A stretch of 64,000 nucleotides of DNA from UBA830 sp038146925 (GTDB lineage: Bacteria > Pseudomonadota > Alphaproteobacteria > MPNO01 > UBA830): positions 1 through 64,000 of the forward strand of contig JAYQSP010000009.1 of the NCBI GenBank assembly GCA_038146925.1, read 5' to 3'. Below are positions 41,564 to 51,265 of this stretch, piece by piece. The stretch's first letter is position 1; every line of letters begins with the position of its first letter. The notes beneath the pieces are model-generated. The model was not told where the DNA came from. It saw only the letters and a list, made by a program, of their open reading frames with translations, and did no database searches. A program made the translations under genes and the position numbers.

Positions 41564-42559
41564 ATGAAAAAATTCGCACTTTCCGCCATTGCTGCCGTCG
41601 CACTCGGCGGCATCCTGGCGATACCGGTTGCGCAGGCCGCCGAAGTCCAGCTCAAGGGTATCTCCGCCTGGCCGAAGAACTTTCCGCTGACGGGCGATTT
41701 CCTCCGTTTTATCGAGGAAGCCAACAAGCGCGGCAAAGGCCATTTCAAGATTCGCCATATCGGCGGGCCTGAAATCTCCAAGGCCCCCGCGCAGTCCAAG
41801 GGCTTCAAGTCGGGTCTGTACGACCTGATGTACACCGCCGCCAGTTACCATCGCGGGGTTGTCCCGGAAGTCGATGCCCTGTCGGCAACCCAGGTCCGCC
41901 CCTGGGACGCGCGGAAATCGGGCGCGATGGCGGCGCTCGACGCGGCAATCACCAAACGGATCGACGGCATTCTCCTGTCGCAGACGGCGACCAGCGTTTC
42001 CTTCATTCTCTATCTCAGCAAGGAACCGAAGATCAACGCCGACGGGATGGTCTCGCTCGAGGGCTTCAAGATGCGCTCCGTGCCCGTTTACGATGCCTTC
42101 CTGAAGGCGCTGGGCGCGACCACCGTCACCGTGCAGGTGCCGGAACTGTACAACGCCCTGGAACGCGGACTGGTGAACGGCTTCGCATTCCCGGAAATGT
42201 GGACGCGCGGGCTAAGCTGGGCAAAGTTCATCAAATACCGGGTGTATCCGAATTTCTATCAGCTCGAACCTTCGGTGTTCATGTCGAACAAGGCGCTGAA
42301 AAAACTCAGCCCGGAAGGCCGGAAGATCATCCGGGAAGTCGGCATGGAATGGGAAAAGAAATCGGCCGAATACTGGGGGCCTCTGGTGGCCAAGGAACGC
42401 GAAATCCTGGCCAAGGAATTCGGCCAGAAGGAAATCACCCTGTCGCCGGAAGCGGGCAAGAAATACCGTGCCCTTGCGAACGAGGTGCCGATCGCACGGT
42501 TGAAAGCCGTCGGCACGCCCGAAGCAGCGACGCTTAGCAAGCTTTATCACGGACAATAA
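41564..42559 (+). CDS. dctP: TRAP transporter solute-binding subunit
   Basis: A 331-residue periplasmic binding protein, with Sec signal MKKFALSAIAAVALGGILA, cleavage near AQA-AE. The DctP family pattern is seen: RGKGHFKIRHIGGPEI, GFKMRSVPVYDAFLKALGA with its carboxylate-binding Arg in KMRSV, then VPELYNALERGLVNGFAFPE. It delivers an organic acid to the DctQM permease encoded just downstream. The unusual size of the linker region (SVSFILYLSKEPK) suggests a ligand other than simple C4-dicarboxylates. Confidence 0.9.
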   Translation: MKKFALSAIAAVALGGILAIPVAQAAEVQLKGISAWPKNFPLTGDFLRFIEEANKRGKGHFKIRHIGGPEISKAPAQSKGFKSGLYDLMYTAASYHRGVVPEVDALSATQVRPWDARKSGAMAALDAAITKRIDGILLSQTATSVSFILYLSKEPKINADGMVSLEGFKMRSVPVYDAFLKALGATTVTVQVPELYNALERGLVNGFAFPEMWTRGLSWAKFIKYRVYPNFYQLEPSVFMSNKALKKLSPEGRKIIREVGMEWEKKSAEYWGPLVAKEREILAKEFGQKEITLSPEAGKKYRALANEVPIARLKAVGTPEAATLSKLYHGQ

Positions 42560-42576
42560 GGCACGGACTGACGCGA

Positions 42577-42622
42577 ACGCTCCGGTTCCGGACCAGACGG
42601 TGCGGAACCGGAGCGTCGTTTT
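42577..42622 (+). promoter_or_regulatory. 14-bp intra-operon hairpin between dctP and dctQ
   Basis: ACGCTCCGGTTCCG (42577-42590) pairs perfectly with CGGAACCGGAGCGT (42603-42616), 12-base loop, followed by CGTTTTG. Such hairpins downstream of binding-protein genes stabilise the upstream mRNA or attenuate read-through, giving more binding protein than permease. The short T-run makes it a weak terminator at most. Confidence 0.8.
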
Positions 42623-42637
42623 GCGACTGGGCGAGGC

Positions 42638-43150
42638 ATGGCATTTATCTGGAAAGCCTATAACGGGCTGATCATCGGGCTGGCCATTGTGGGCGGGCTG
42701 ATGCTTGCGCTTATTTTCGTGGGCATCGTTGCGGACGTGACGATGCGCACCCTGGGTTTCAACTCGATACAATGGTACAGCGCCATTGCCGAATACTGTC
42801 TGCTGTTCTCGACCATGTTCGGCGCGCCGTGGCTCGTTCGACTGAAAGGGCACGTGGTCGTCGAATCTCTGACCATGGCACTGCCGGAGCTGATGAGAAA
42901 GCTGATGGCAAAACTGGTCTACCTTCTCTGCATCCTGCTATCGCTCCTTTTCGTTTATTTCGGCTGGATCGAAATGGTTGGCGCCATCAGTTCCGGCGAG
43001 CTCGACCTCCGGTCGATCGACATGCCGAAATGGATCCTCTTCGTGCCGTTCCCTCTCGGATTTTCGCTGGTGGCAATTGAGTTCGGCCGCTACCTACTGG
43101 GCTTCGATTCATACTATTCCGGCAAGGTCGGTTCCGGGGAGTCGCTCTGA
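42638..43150 (+). CDS. dctQ: TRAP transporter small permease subunit
   Basis: A 170-residue inner-membrane protein with four hydrophobic segments. The DctQ pattern is present in NSIQWYSAIAEYCLLFSTMFG and the loop LVRLKGHVVVESL. It bridges DctP and DctM. Its stop overlaps the dctM start by one base (TGATGG), so the two are translationally coupled. Confidence 0.9.
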   Translation: MAFIWKAYNGLIIGLAIVGGLMLALIFVGIVADVTMRTLGFNSIQWYSAIAEYCLLFSTMFGAPWLVRLKGHVVVESLTMALPELMRKLMAKLVYLLCILLSLLFVYFGWIEMVGAISSGELDLRSIDMPKWILFVPFPLGFSLVAIEFGRYLLGFDSYYSGKVGSGESL

Positions 43151-44496
43151 TGGAAATCCTCACCGAGTGGTATTCGGTTGCCGGGTTCCTCGTCGGCATG
43201 GTCATCGGGTTGATGCTGCTGGGAATCCCCGTCGCTTTCGCCTTTCTGGCCGCGAATATTATCGGCGCCATCGTCTTCATGGGTGACGGCACGATCATGG
43301 GGGGGCTGGCGGCAATGCCGCAGATCGTCGTCAACGCCGTCGAGGCGGTGACGATCTTCGCCCTGATCCCTGTGCCGCTGTTTATAATCATGGGCGAACT
43401 GTTTTTTCATACCGGCCTAGCCGTTCGCGTGTTCGACACGCTTGAACTCTGCTTCGGTCGCCTGCCCGGGCGGCTGTCCTACATTACCGTCGCCGGCGGC
43501 ACGATCTTCGCGACCCTGTCGGGATCCACTATGGCGAATACCGCGATGATGGGATCCCTGATGGTTCCGGAAATGACACGGCGCGGGTACAAGGGCCACA
43601 TGTCGATGGGGCCGATACTCGGCACGGGCGGGCTGGCGATGATCATTCCGCCCTCGGCGCTCGCCGTGCTGCTGGCCAGCCTTGCCGAAATCGATATCGG
43701 CAAGCTGCTGATCGCGGGCGTTCTGCCCGGTCTTGTTCTCGCCGTTCTGTACTCGATCCTGATCTACGTACAGGTCAAGATCGACCCGGAAGCCGCGCCC
43801 GAATACCAGGTGGAGTCCCATACTTTCGGCCAGGTGATGAAATCGGTGGTCGTGAACGTCCTGCCGATGAGCCTTGTCGTTTTCTGCGTCATCGGACTGA
43901 TCATCCTGGGTGTCGCAACGCCGACCGAGGCTGCCGGTTTCGGTGCCCTGGGTGTCGTTGTTCTTGCCCTGGTATACCGGGTTCTTACGTGGGACATCCT
44001 GGTAAAATCGTTCTCGGGATCGCTGCGCGTCACCGCGATGGTGCTGCTGATCATCCTGGCGTCATCGACCTTCAGCCAGTTGCTCGCCTTTACCGGTGCC
44101 AGCGCCGGGCTCATCGAATGGGCCACGCAGGTGGAACTGGCGCCGCTCGTCATGCTTCTGATCATGTTCGCGGTGCTGCTGGTCCTCGGCATGTTCATGG
44201 ATCAGGTGTCGATGATGCTGCTGACAGTGCCGATTTTCTTCCCGCTGGCGACGACGTTGCAGTTCGACCTGATCTGGTTCGGGCTCGTCATGCTTCTGGC
44301 GCTGGAAATCAGCCTGACCACCCCTCCGTTCGGACTGCTGCTGTTCGTCATGATGGGCGTCGCGCCGCAGGGCACGACGCTGTGGCAGGTCGCCAAGGCG
44401 GCCGCGCCCTATATCGGCTGCGCGCTGGTCGTTCTCGTGCTGCTGATAATCTTCCCCGAGCTCGGAACCTATCTGCCGAGCCTGATGGAGAAATAG
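43150..44496 (+). CDS. dctM: TRAP transporter large permease subunit
   Basis: A 448-residue membrane protein with about 12 helices, the Na+-coupled transport channel. Landmarks are the first-repeat LSGSTMANTAMMGSLMVPEM, PPSALAVLLASLAEI, and the C-terminal repeat VELAPLVMLLIMFAVLLVLG with TPPFGLLLFVMMG. It is separated from the molybdoenzyme subunit downstream by four bases, which suggests that the imported compound is that enzyme's substrate. Confidence 0.93.
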   Translation: MEILTEWYSVAGFLVGMVIGLMLLGIPVAFAFLAANIIGAIVFMGDGTIMGGLAAMPQIVVNAVEAVTIFALIPVPLFIIMGELFFHTGLAVRVFDTLELCFGRLPGRLSYITVAGGTIFATLSGSTMANTAMMGSLMVPEMTRRGYKGHMSMGPILGTGGLAMIIPPSALAVLLASLAEIDIGKLLIAGVLPGLVLAVLYSILIYVQVKIDPEAAPEYQVESHTFGQVMKSVVVNVLPMSLVVFCVIGLIILGVATPTEAAGFGALGVVVLALVYRVLTWDILVKSFSGSLRVTAMVLLIILASSTFSQLLAFTGASAGLIEWATQVELAPLVMLLIMFAVLLVLGMFMDQVSMMLLTVPIFFPLATTLQFDLIWFGLVMLLALEISLTTPPFGLLLFVMMGVAPQGTTLWQVAKAAAPYIGCALVVLVLLIIFPELGTYLPSLMEK

Positions 44497-44500
44497 ACAC

Positions 44501-46870
44501 ATGGACGGTTCCGCCCGCGCTCCCGGCGCCGCCGACACCGCGATCGGCGCGTCGCCCGCCCGCCTGATGGCCCGGCGCGCCGTCGAAGGCAAAGGACGCC
44601 ATGTCGACGACTTCACACTCTCCCGCACGGTAGAGGTCGCCTATGTGCGCAGCCCCTACGCGCACGCCAACATCGGCGAAATAGAAACTTCGGCAGCAGC
44701 CGCGGTGCCCGGGGTGATCGCCGTCGTCACGGGGCGCGAGATCGCGGAGCGTATGACGCCGTGGACCGGGATCATGGAAAACCAGCCGGCGTTGAAGTCG
44801 GTGCCGCAATACGCGCTTGCCGTCGATCGCGCCACCTGGCAGGGAGAACCCGTGGTCGCTGTCGTCGCCGAGACCCGCGCCATCGCGGAGGACGCGGCAG
44901 AACTCGTCGCCGTCGACTGGACGGAAAAAACCGCCATAGCCGACATGCTTACCGCCCTCGACCCCGAAACGCCGGTGCTGCATCCGGAACTGGGCGACAA
45001 CAAGATGTACGAACGCGTTGCCGAAAAGGGCGACGTCGGCGCCGGATTCGCCGCCGCCGCGCATGTCGTCGAAGGCACGTTCGATTTCGGCCGCCACACC
45101 GGCGTGACGCTGGAACCGCGCGTCATGACGTCGTCCTGGGATTCGTCGGAAAAGCAGCTGACAGTTTATTACGGCGGCCAGGCCGTTCACATGATCCAGG
45201 TCCTGTTTTCGAAGCACCTGGGCATCCCGGAACGCGACATTCGCGTCATCGCGCAGGACTGCGGCGGCTCCTACGGCATTAAGAGCCATTTGTACGGCGA
45301 CGAATTCGCCACCGCCGTGCTGTCGATCATGCTGGACCGGCCGGTGCGCTACCGCGCCGACCGGATGGAATCCTTCGTCTCCGACATTCACGCCCGCCAG
45401 CACCGGCTGACCGGTAAAATGGGCATAGATTCGGAAGGCAGGATCGTCGCCTTCGAATTCGACGACATCACCGCCGCCGGCGCCTATTCCGCCTACCCGC
45501 GCACCAGCTGCGTCGAGGCCAACCAGGTGCTCAATATCGCGGGCGGGCCCTACAACATCGAAAATTTCCGGGCCAGGACGACGGTGGTTTTCCAGAACAT
45601 GGTACCGACATCGCAATACCGCGCCGTCGGCCATCCGATGGGCATCGTTATCTGCGACAGCCTGCTCGACAAGGCCGCCGTCGCCGCCGGGATAGACCGG
45701 ATGGAGATCCGCCGGCGCAATCTGATTTCCGACGAGGCTTATCCGGCCGCCTCGCCGGCCGGCATCCCGCTGCACGATCTGTCGCACCAGGCGTGTCTCG
45801 AAAAGCTGACCAGGGTGATCGACGTCGACGCGCTGAAGGCGGATCAGACCGCCGCCCGCGAACGGGGCATACATCGCGGCATCGGCTACGCGTCCTTTAT
45901 CAAGGGCACCAATCCCGGGGCACTGATCTACGGCCCCGCCAAAGTGCCGATCTCCGCGCAGGACGGCACCACGGTACGGCTGGAGCCGGCAGGCGGCGTC
46001 ACCGTACTGACCGGCGTCACCGAACAGGGCCAGGGCACAGAAACCGCGCTGGCGCAGGTCGTCGCAGCCGCAATCGGTCTCAGGTTCGAAGACGTGCGTG
46101 TCATCACCGGCGACACCAACGCCGTGCCGTATGGCGGCGGCACGTACGGCTCGCGCGGCGCCGGAATCGGCGGCGAAGCGTCGTGGAAAGCCGGCCAGAC
46201 CTTGCGCAGCCAGATTCTCGAACTCGCAGCCGTCCTGCTGCAGACCGATGCGGACAGCCTCGACATCCGGAACAGCGTCGTGGTCGATGCCGACGGCGGT
46301 GGCGAACGCATCACGCTGGAAGAGCTTGGCAACATCGCATTCCTGCGGTCCTACGAACTGCCCGACGATTATCACCCTGTGCTGGTCGCGACCGAACGCT
46401 TCCGGGTGCGCGACTACATCTTCACCAATGCCGCACACGCCGCCTATGTTGAGGTCGATCCCGACACCGGCATCGTAAAGGTGCTGAATTACTGGGTGGT
46501 GGAAGATTGCGGCCGGGTCATCAATCCGCAACTGGTCGCCGAACAGCAGCGCGGGTCGGTCGTACACGGTCTCGGCGACGCGCTCTATGAACACTGTCTC
46601 TACGACCGGGACGGCCAGTTGCAGAATGCCACCATGGCGGATTATCTGGTGCCGATGTCGGGCGAATCCCCCGATATCGTGATCGAACACGTCTCCACAC
46701 CCACGTCTAAAACCACGCTGGGCGCGAAGGGCGCGGGGGAAAGCGGCATGGCGGGCGTTCCGCAATCCATCCTCAGTGCCGTGAACGATGCGATCCGGCC
46801 TTTCGGCGGCGAGGTGTCCGCCGTACCGGTCACGCCGGAAGACGTATTGCGGGCAACAGGCCGTCTATAG
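44501..46870 (+). CDS. Xanthine/CO-dehydrogenase-family molybdenum large subunit (orphan)
   Basis: A 789-residue Mo-cofactor subunit. The N-terminal hammerhead domain (LMARRAVEGKGRHVDD to about 170) and the C-terminal Mo-binding domains are complete. The general base Glu747 lies in KGAGESG. The active-site loop is TSQYRAVGHP (370-379), neither the AYRCSFR of form I CO dehydrogenase nor the AYRGAGR of form II, so this is not a CO dehydrogenase. It lacks local FAD and FeS partners, which are instead encoded at 54858-56209. It is four bases after dctM, so it probably hydroxylates the TRAP substrate. Confidence 0.88.
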   Translation: MDGSARAPGAADTAIGASPARLMARRAVEGKGRHVDDFTLSRTVEVAYVRSPYAHANIGEIETSAAAAVPGVIAVVTGREIAERMTPWTGIMENQPALKSVPQYALAVDRATWQGEPVVAVVAETRAIAEDAAELVAVDWTEKTAIADMLTALDPETPVLHPELGDNKMYERVAEKGDVGAGFAAAAHVVEGTFDFGRHTGVTLEPRVMTSSWDSSEKQLTVYYGGQAVHMIQVLFSKHLGIPERDIRVIAQDCGGSYGIKSHLYGDEFATAVLSIMLDRPVRYRADRMESFVSDIHARQHRLTGKMGIDSEGRIVAFEFDDITAAGAYSAYPRTSCVEANQVLNIAGGPYNIENFRARTTVVFQNMVPTSQYRAVGHPMGIVICDSLLDKAAVAAGIDRMEIRRRNLISDEAYPAASPAGIPLHDLSHQACLEKLTRVIDVDALKADQTAARERGIHRGIGYASFIKGTNPGALIYGPAKVPISAQDGTTVRLEPAGGVTVLTGVTEQGQGTETALAQVVAAAIGLRFEDVRVITGDTNAVPYGGGTYGSRGAGIGGEASWKAGQTLRSQILELAAVLLQTDADSLDIRNSVVVDADGGGERITLEELGNIAFLRSYELPDDYHPVLVATERFRVRDYIFTNAAHAAYVEVDPDTGIVKVLNYWVVEDCGRVINPQLVAEQQRGSVVHGLGDALYEHCLYDRDGQLQNATMADYLVPMSGESPDIVIEHVSTPTSKTTLGAKGAGESGMAGVPQSILSAVNDAIRPFGGEVSAVPVTPEDVLRATGRL

Positions 46871-46946
46871 GCCCGGGCGGAAACCTGATCCGATAGATCC
46901 ACCAACGCGTTTCAGAGAATACGGTGCTTCAACGAGGCGTCAGGCG

Positions 46947-48092
46947 ATGACCGAGCCCACTGCCGGTTTCTATACGGAAATACCCGTTTTCAGGGATTTT
47001 TCGCAGGTGATCGACGACAGCGTCTATCGCCCGATGCCGGATGACTGGTTCATCGGCCTTACCGACGTGATCGGATCGACCAGAGCCATCGAGAACGGCC
47101 AGTACAAGGCCGTCAACATGGCCGGCGCCGCGGCGATCTCCGTCGTCATGAACGCGCTCGGGCACCGGGAATTTCCGTTCGTGTTCGGCGGCGACGGCGT
47201 CAGTTTCGCGGTGCCGCCGAAAGCCCGCGACATCGCCGCCGACGCGCTGGCGCGCACCGCTCGCTGGGTGGAAGAAGAGATCGATCTGTCCCTGCGCGCC
47301 GCGATGGTGCCGGTCAGCGATATCCGCGCCTCCGGAAACGACGTTCTGGTCGCTCGCTACGGTGCGTCGCCCGCCGTCGCCTATGCGATGTTTTCCGGCC
47401 ACGGCGTCGAATGGGCGGAAACCGAGATGAAGCGGGACCGGTTCGCCGTCGATCCGGCGCCGCCCGGCGCTCGCCCCGACCTGACCGGCCTGTCCTGCCG
47501 ATGGAAACCCATCGAATCCAACCGGTGATGCATCCTGTCGATGATCGTCGGCCCCGCGGACGGCGTGACGGGGGAGGCCTATGACGCGGTTGTCGCCTCT
47601 CTGATCGAGCTGATGGAAGGCGCCGGTCGCGGCGGTCACCCCATTCCCGGACAGGGCCCCGATTTCGGCTGGCCCCCGAAGGGCCTCGATATCGAGTCCA
47701 AGGCAGTTGCGGAAAAGAAGGACCGGGGCAAGAAAAAGAGAGAGTTGCTCATTCTCTGTTTGATCGGTTGGATTCTGTTCAAAACCGGCTGGAAGACGAA
47801 AAATTTCGATCCCGCGCACTACCGGAAGACCACCGGGCTGAATACCGATTTCCGCAAATTCGACGATGTGCTGCGGATGACCGTCGACTGCGATCCGGCA
47901 ACACTTGCATCGGTTAAAGGCATCCTGGAACGGGCCGACGCCGACGGGATCGTCCGCTACGGCCTGTACGAGCAGGACGCCGCGATCATGACCTGCATCG
48001 TGCCGTCGATCGAAACCGACGATCACCTGCATTTTCTCGACGGCGCCAATGGCGGTTACGCGCTCGCTGCCAAGATGATGAAGGCGGGGTAA
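46947..48092 (+). pseudogene. DUF3095 (adenylate-cyclase-like) protein with in-frame UGA
   Basis: From ATG 46947 the first 193 codons match the N-terminal half of DUF3095 proteins (DWFIGLTDVIGSTRAI, FPFVFGGDGVSF, PPGARPDLTGLSCRWKPI). Codon TGA at 47526-47528 then interrupts the frame, and the same frame continues CILSMIVGP, ending with DHLHFLDGANGGYA, the rest of the family. The family has Gly at that place (xxG-ILS), so GGA to TGA is the simplest event. A restart at ATG 47541 is possible. As read it makes two halves; the domain is related to class III cyclases, ligand unknown. Confidence 0.85.
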
Positions 48093-48143
48093 ATGCAAAA
48101 TCCGTATCCGCTGACGCAGGGTCAGGAAGATACCGGTCGCCTC

Positions 48144-49379
48144 TCAGTCTGAGTGAAGCTGTTCCTTGGTCCGCGCCACCCAGACTGCCAGACCGCCGAT
48201 CAGGCACATGCCGAGCAGACCGATCACATAGAACGAGGCCTCCAGGCCGATCACTTCGGCAAGTGCGCCCATGCCGATCGGAAACAGCGCCGCGCCGAGC
48301 CGGTTGAACGATATGCGCAAGGCCGCGACCCGGCCCTGCAGTGTCGGGGCGACCGCGCGCGATGCGATGGAGATCATCAAGGGCAGGTTCAGCCCCTGCC
48401 CCACGCCCCGCAGGCCAATGGCGAGCGACAGCAGGACCAGACCTTCGAGCATAGGGGTCAGCGCAACGCCGACGATGGCGAATCCGACCATCGCGAGGAG
48501 CAGCCAGTAATCGGCGAAACGACGGGTCAACGGCCCGATGGTCAGCGCAGAGGCGGCCGAGACGAGATTGCCGAAACCGATCAGGAATCCGATCGTGGTT
48601 CCTGAAAGACCGAGTTCCTCGCTCAACCAGACGCCGTAGAAGGACGACTGCACGCCGGAGCCCGTCTGACGCATGAACGTCGCCATGATCACCAGCGCGA
48701 CCGCCGACATGCCCAGCAACCGGAGCGTATCCCGGTAATCGGAAGTTTTCACCATCACGCCGGGGCCTTTCCTGCGACGGTTCTCCGCACCAGCGTCGTC
48801 GGTCGGTGTTTCGGGTTTGGGATGACGCGGCAGGAACGATGCCGCCGCCGCTCCGCAGGCGAGCCAGCCCGTCAGGAACAGAAACCCGCCATAGGGCCCG
48901 TAGGTCTCCCACATGAACCCTGCCAGGACCGGCCCGAAGAAACCGCCCGTCCGCGCCGCGGCGGTCATCCTGCCGGCATAGACCGGCTGGCCTTTCAGAA
49001 TGGTGCCGACGGCGCTTTGCACGCCGATCCAGTTGGTGGTTTCGGCAAACCCGGTGACGATCTGCAACAGCATGGCCGCCCAGATGAACGGCAGCACGGG
49101 AAACATCCCGGTGCACAATGCGCCGATCATTCCCATCCACATGATCACGGCCCGGGGGCCGAAGCGATCGAGCAAGGCACCACCATGGATCGACAGCAAC
49201 ACAGGCAGAATCTGGCGGCAGGAAATGATGAACCCGATGACCAGCGGCGAACCGGTCAGTTCCAGCGCCCAGAGCGGCATCAGTACGTGGATCATGGGAA
49301 ACACGTTGCCGGTGAAAAACGCCGTGGCGTAGATCGGCGTTTCCAGCCGCACATCGTAGCCGGTGCCGCGTCCGCTCAT
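48144..49379 (-). CDS. MFS transporter
   Basis: A 411-residue carrier, about 12 helices. It shows GGALLDRFGPRAVIMWMG after helix 2 and LTIGPLTRRFADYWLL in the second half. The start MSGRGTGYDVRLETP is followed directly by helix 1. It faces the DUF3095 gene convergently and is divergent from the CoA-transferase, whose start is 84 bases away, so a shared promoter region is possible. Substrate unknown. Confidence 0.87.
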   Translation of the reverse strand: MSGRGTGYDVRLETPIYATAFFTGNVFPMIHVLMPLWALELTGSPLVIGFIISCRQILPVLLSIHGGALLDRFGPRAVIMWMGMIGALCTGMFPVLPFIWAAMLLQIVTGFAETTNWIGVQSAVGTILKGQPVYAGRMTAAARTGGFFGPVLAGFMWETYGPYGGFLFLTGWLACGAAAASFLPRHPKPETPTDDAGAENRRRKGPGVMVKTSDYRDTLRLLGMSAVALVIMATFMRQTGSGVQSSFYGVWLSEELGLSGTTIGFLIGFGNLVSAASALTIGPLTRRFADYWLLLAMVGFAIVGVALTPMLEGLVLLSLAIGLRGVGQGLNLPLMISIASRAVAPTLQGRVAALRISFNRLGAALFPIGMGALAEVIGLEASFYVIGLLGMCLIGGLAVWVARTKEQLHSD

Positions 49380-49462
49380 GAAATGTCCGCGAAGAAAACG
49401 TTCATCTGCGATGGTTTATCCGATAAACATCGGAAACACACATACCGACGCTGGAAATTCAT

Positions 49463-50659
49463 ATGACCGACAACCGTCAGGGACAGGTTCTGTCCCACAT
49501 TAAAGTTCTCGACCTCACCCGCGCACGCTCCGGGCCGACCGCCGTGCGCCAGCTTGCCGACTGGGGCGCCGAGGTGGTGAAGATCGAGACGCCCGGTGCG
49601 GACGCCGATGCCGATCTCGGTCAGCGCCACGGCCCGGATTTTCAGAACCTGCACCGCAACAAGCAGTCGATGACGCTGGATCTGAAATCCGACGAGGGCA
49701 AGGAGGTCTTCTACCGCATGGCGAAAGAGGCCGATGTGGTGGTCGAAAACATGCGCCCCGGAGTGAAGCACCGCCTCAAGGTCGACTACGAAACGCTCAA
49801 AGCCATAAACCCCGGCATCGTCTACGCTAGCATCTCCGGCTTCGGGCAGGACGGCCCCTACGCCGAACGCCCTTGCCTCGACCAGATCGCCCAGGGCATG
49901 GGCGGTCACATGATGGTCACCGGCGTGCCCGGCGACGGGCCGATGCGGTCCGGCGCCGCGATCAGCGACATGACGGCCGGCATTCTGTGCGCCAACGGCA
50001 TCGCACTGGCGCTGCTGGAACGCGAACGGTCGGGTGAAGGCCAGTGGGTCCAGACGTCCCTGCTGGAAGCGATGATCTTCCTGCTCGACTTCCAGGCCGC
50101 GCGCTGGCTGGTCGATCGCGAAGTGCCGCCGCAGCAGGGCAATCACCATCCGACCATCGCGCCGATGGGCGCGTTTCGCACCGAGGACGGATTCATCAAT
50201 ATCGCACCGATGCCCAATCACTGGCCGGCGTTCTGCAGGACAGCGGGGCTGGATACCCTGATCGACGATCCGAAATATTCGTCCTTCGATGCCCGCGCGG
50301 AGAACCGTGCGGACCTGATCGTGGAAATAGAGAAGGTCACGACGCAGAAACCGTCCGATTTCTGGATCGAGGCCCTGAACGAAGCGCGGGTGCCCTGCGG
50401 CCCGATCTACGCGATGGACCAGGTATTCGCCGATCCGCAGATCGTACACAGCGGGATCGCAAAGAAAGTCGCCTCGCCGGTGCGCGGCGAGATAGAGATC
50501 GTCGGACAGCCCCTGCACCTGACCCGCACGCCGAACCGCCACGATGCGGACGCCGTAACCCCGGCGCCGGAATACGGCGAGCACACCGTGGATGTGCTGC
50601 AGCGATACGGCTATTCGGACGAGGATATCGCGGCACTGAAGGACAGCGGCGCGGTATAG
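49463..50659 (+). CDS. Class III CoA-transferase (CaiB/BaiF family)
   Basis: A 398-residue protein opening with the family pattern IKVLDLTRARSGPTAVRQLADWGAEVVKIE. The catalytic Asp is in YAERPCLDQIAQGMGG (position about 141), followed by the conserved MRSGAAISDMTAGILCANG. It swaps CoA between acids, forming activated acyl-CoA esters, for example formyl-, mesaconyl- or benzylsuccinyl-CoA. It stands alone on the plus strand. Substrate unknown. Confidence 0.92.
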   Translation: MTDNRQGQVLSHIKVLDLTRARSGPTAVRQLADWGAEVVKIETPGADADADLGQRHGPDFQNLHRNKQSMTLDLKSDEGKEVFYRMAKEADVVVENMRPGVKHRLKVDYETLKAINPGIVYASISGFGQDGPYAERPCLDQIAQGMGGHMMVTGVPGDGPMRSGAAISDMTAGILCANGIALALLERERSGEGQWVQTSLLEAMIFLLDFQAARWLVDREVPPQQGNHHPTIAPMGAFRTEDGFINIAPMPNHWPAFCRTAGLDTLIDDPKYSSFDARAENRADLIVEIEKVTTQKPSDFWIEALNEARVPCGPIYAMDQVFADPQIVHSGIAKKVASPVRGEIEIVGQPLHLTRTPNRHDADAVTPAPEYGEHTVDVLQRYGYSDEDIAALKDSGAV

Positions 50660-50687
50660 AAGAGAGACCGTTTAAAGAGATTCCCGC

Positions 50688-51254
50688 CTACTCGATCGAC
50701 ACCGGCTCTCCGTCGCTCTGGCGCAGAACGATTCCGTCCTCGCCGTCTTCCAGCGTCCAGCGATACCGGGTGGCGTAGCGCTGCACGTCGTTTTCCTGCC
50801 ACGCCTCGCGCAACGCGTCGCCGGCAAGGTCGGTATTGGCCTGAACGTCGGCCTCCGACAGAACTTGCGACGGCGGATGACGCAACAACCAGCACAGAGC
50901 TTCCCAGCCGGTCTTGCCGTCGCGCCGGCTGGGTTGCGGTTCTACATAACCGGGCCCTTCCGGTCCGCCCATGACCTCGACGCCTTTCCAGAAAGCGATG
51001 TGATCTCGGATATTCTCGGCCTGTCCGTACGGGGCGTTGTACCGCCATGCCGCGCCCTCCAGCCGCTCGCCGTCGACCACGACGTCATAATAATCGGCAT
51101 GGCCTTTCCAGTGACAGAACGTGGTGCCGAAACCGGGGTTTTCCTCCAGCTTCGACATGTCGATCGCGCTTACCGGGAAATAGGCGTTGCCTTCCACATG
51201 TTCGATTTCGTCTGTCTCGGCGATCGTGACGCCTTTCCAGCTTGCCTTGGCCAT
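50688..51254 (-). CDS. DUF427-domain protein
   Basis: A 188-residue protein whose residues 1-95 form a DUF427 beta-barrel: FCHWKGHADYYDVVVDGERL, then AAWRYNAPYGQAENIRDHIAFWKGVEV. A second segment of about 90 residues (TGWEALCWLLRHPPSQVLSE, then LREAWQENDVQRYATRYRW) is an extension I cannot assign. Cytoplasmic; function of the family is unknown. It starts 11 bases upstream of where the chimeric gene ends, on the same strand. Confidence 0.8.
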   Translation of the reverse strand: MAKASWKGVTIAETDEIEHVEGNAYFPVSAIDMSKLEENPGFGTTFCHWKGHADYYDVVVDGERLEGAAWRYNAPYGQAENIRDHIAFWKGVEVMGGPEGPGYVEPQPSRRDGKTGWEALCWLLRHPPSQVLSEADVQANTDLAGDALREAWQENDVQRYATRYRWTLEDGEDGIVLRQSDGEPVSIE

Positions 51255-51265
51255 TGTCTCCCCCT

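Noticed and set aside
44348..46765. An 805-codon minus-strand frame opposite the orphan large subunit
   Set aside because: It mirrors codon positions of the Mo subunit and has no recognisable domain; similar shadows lie opposite the second large subunit at 57199-58410.
44501..46870. True aerobic CO dehydrogenase
   Set aside because: The AYRCSFR loop is absent; the loop is QYRAVGHP.
47526..47528. UGA as a selenocysteine codon in the DUF3095 gene
   Set aside because: The family has Gly here, no redox motif is nearby and I see no SECIS-like hairpin right after the codon.
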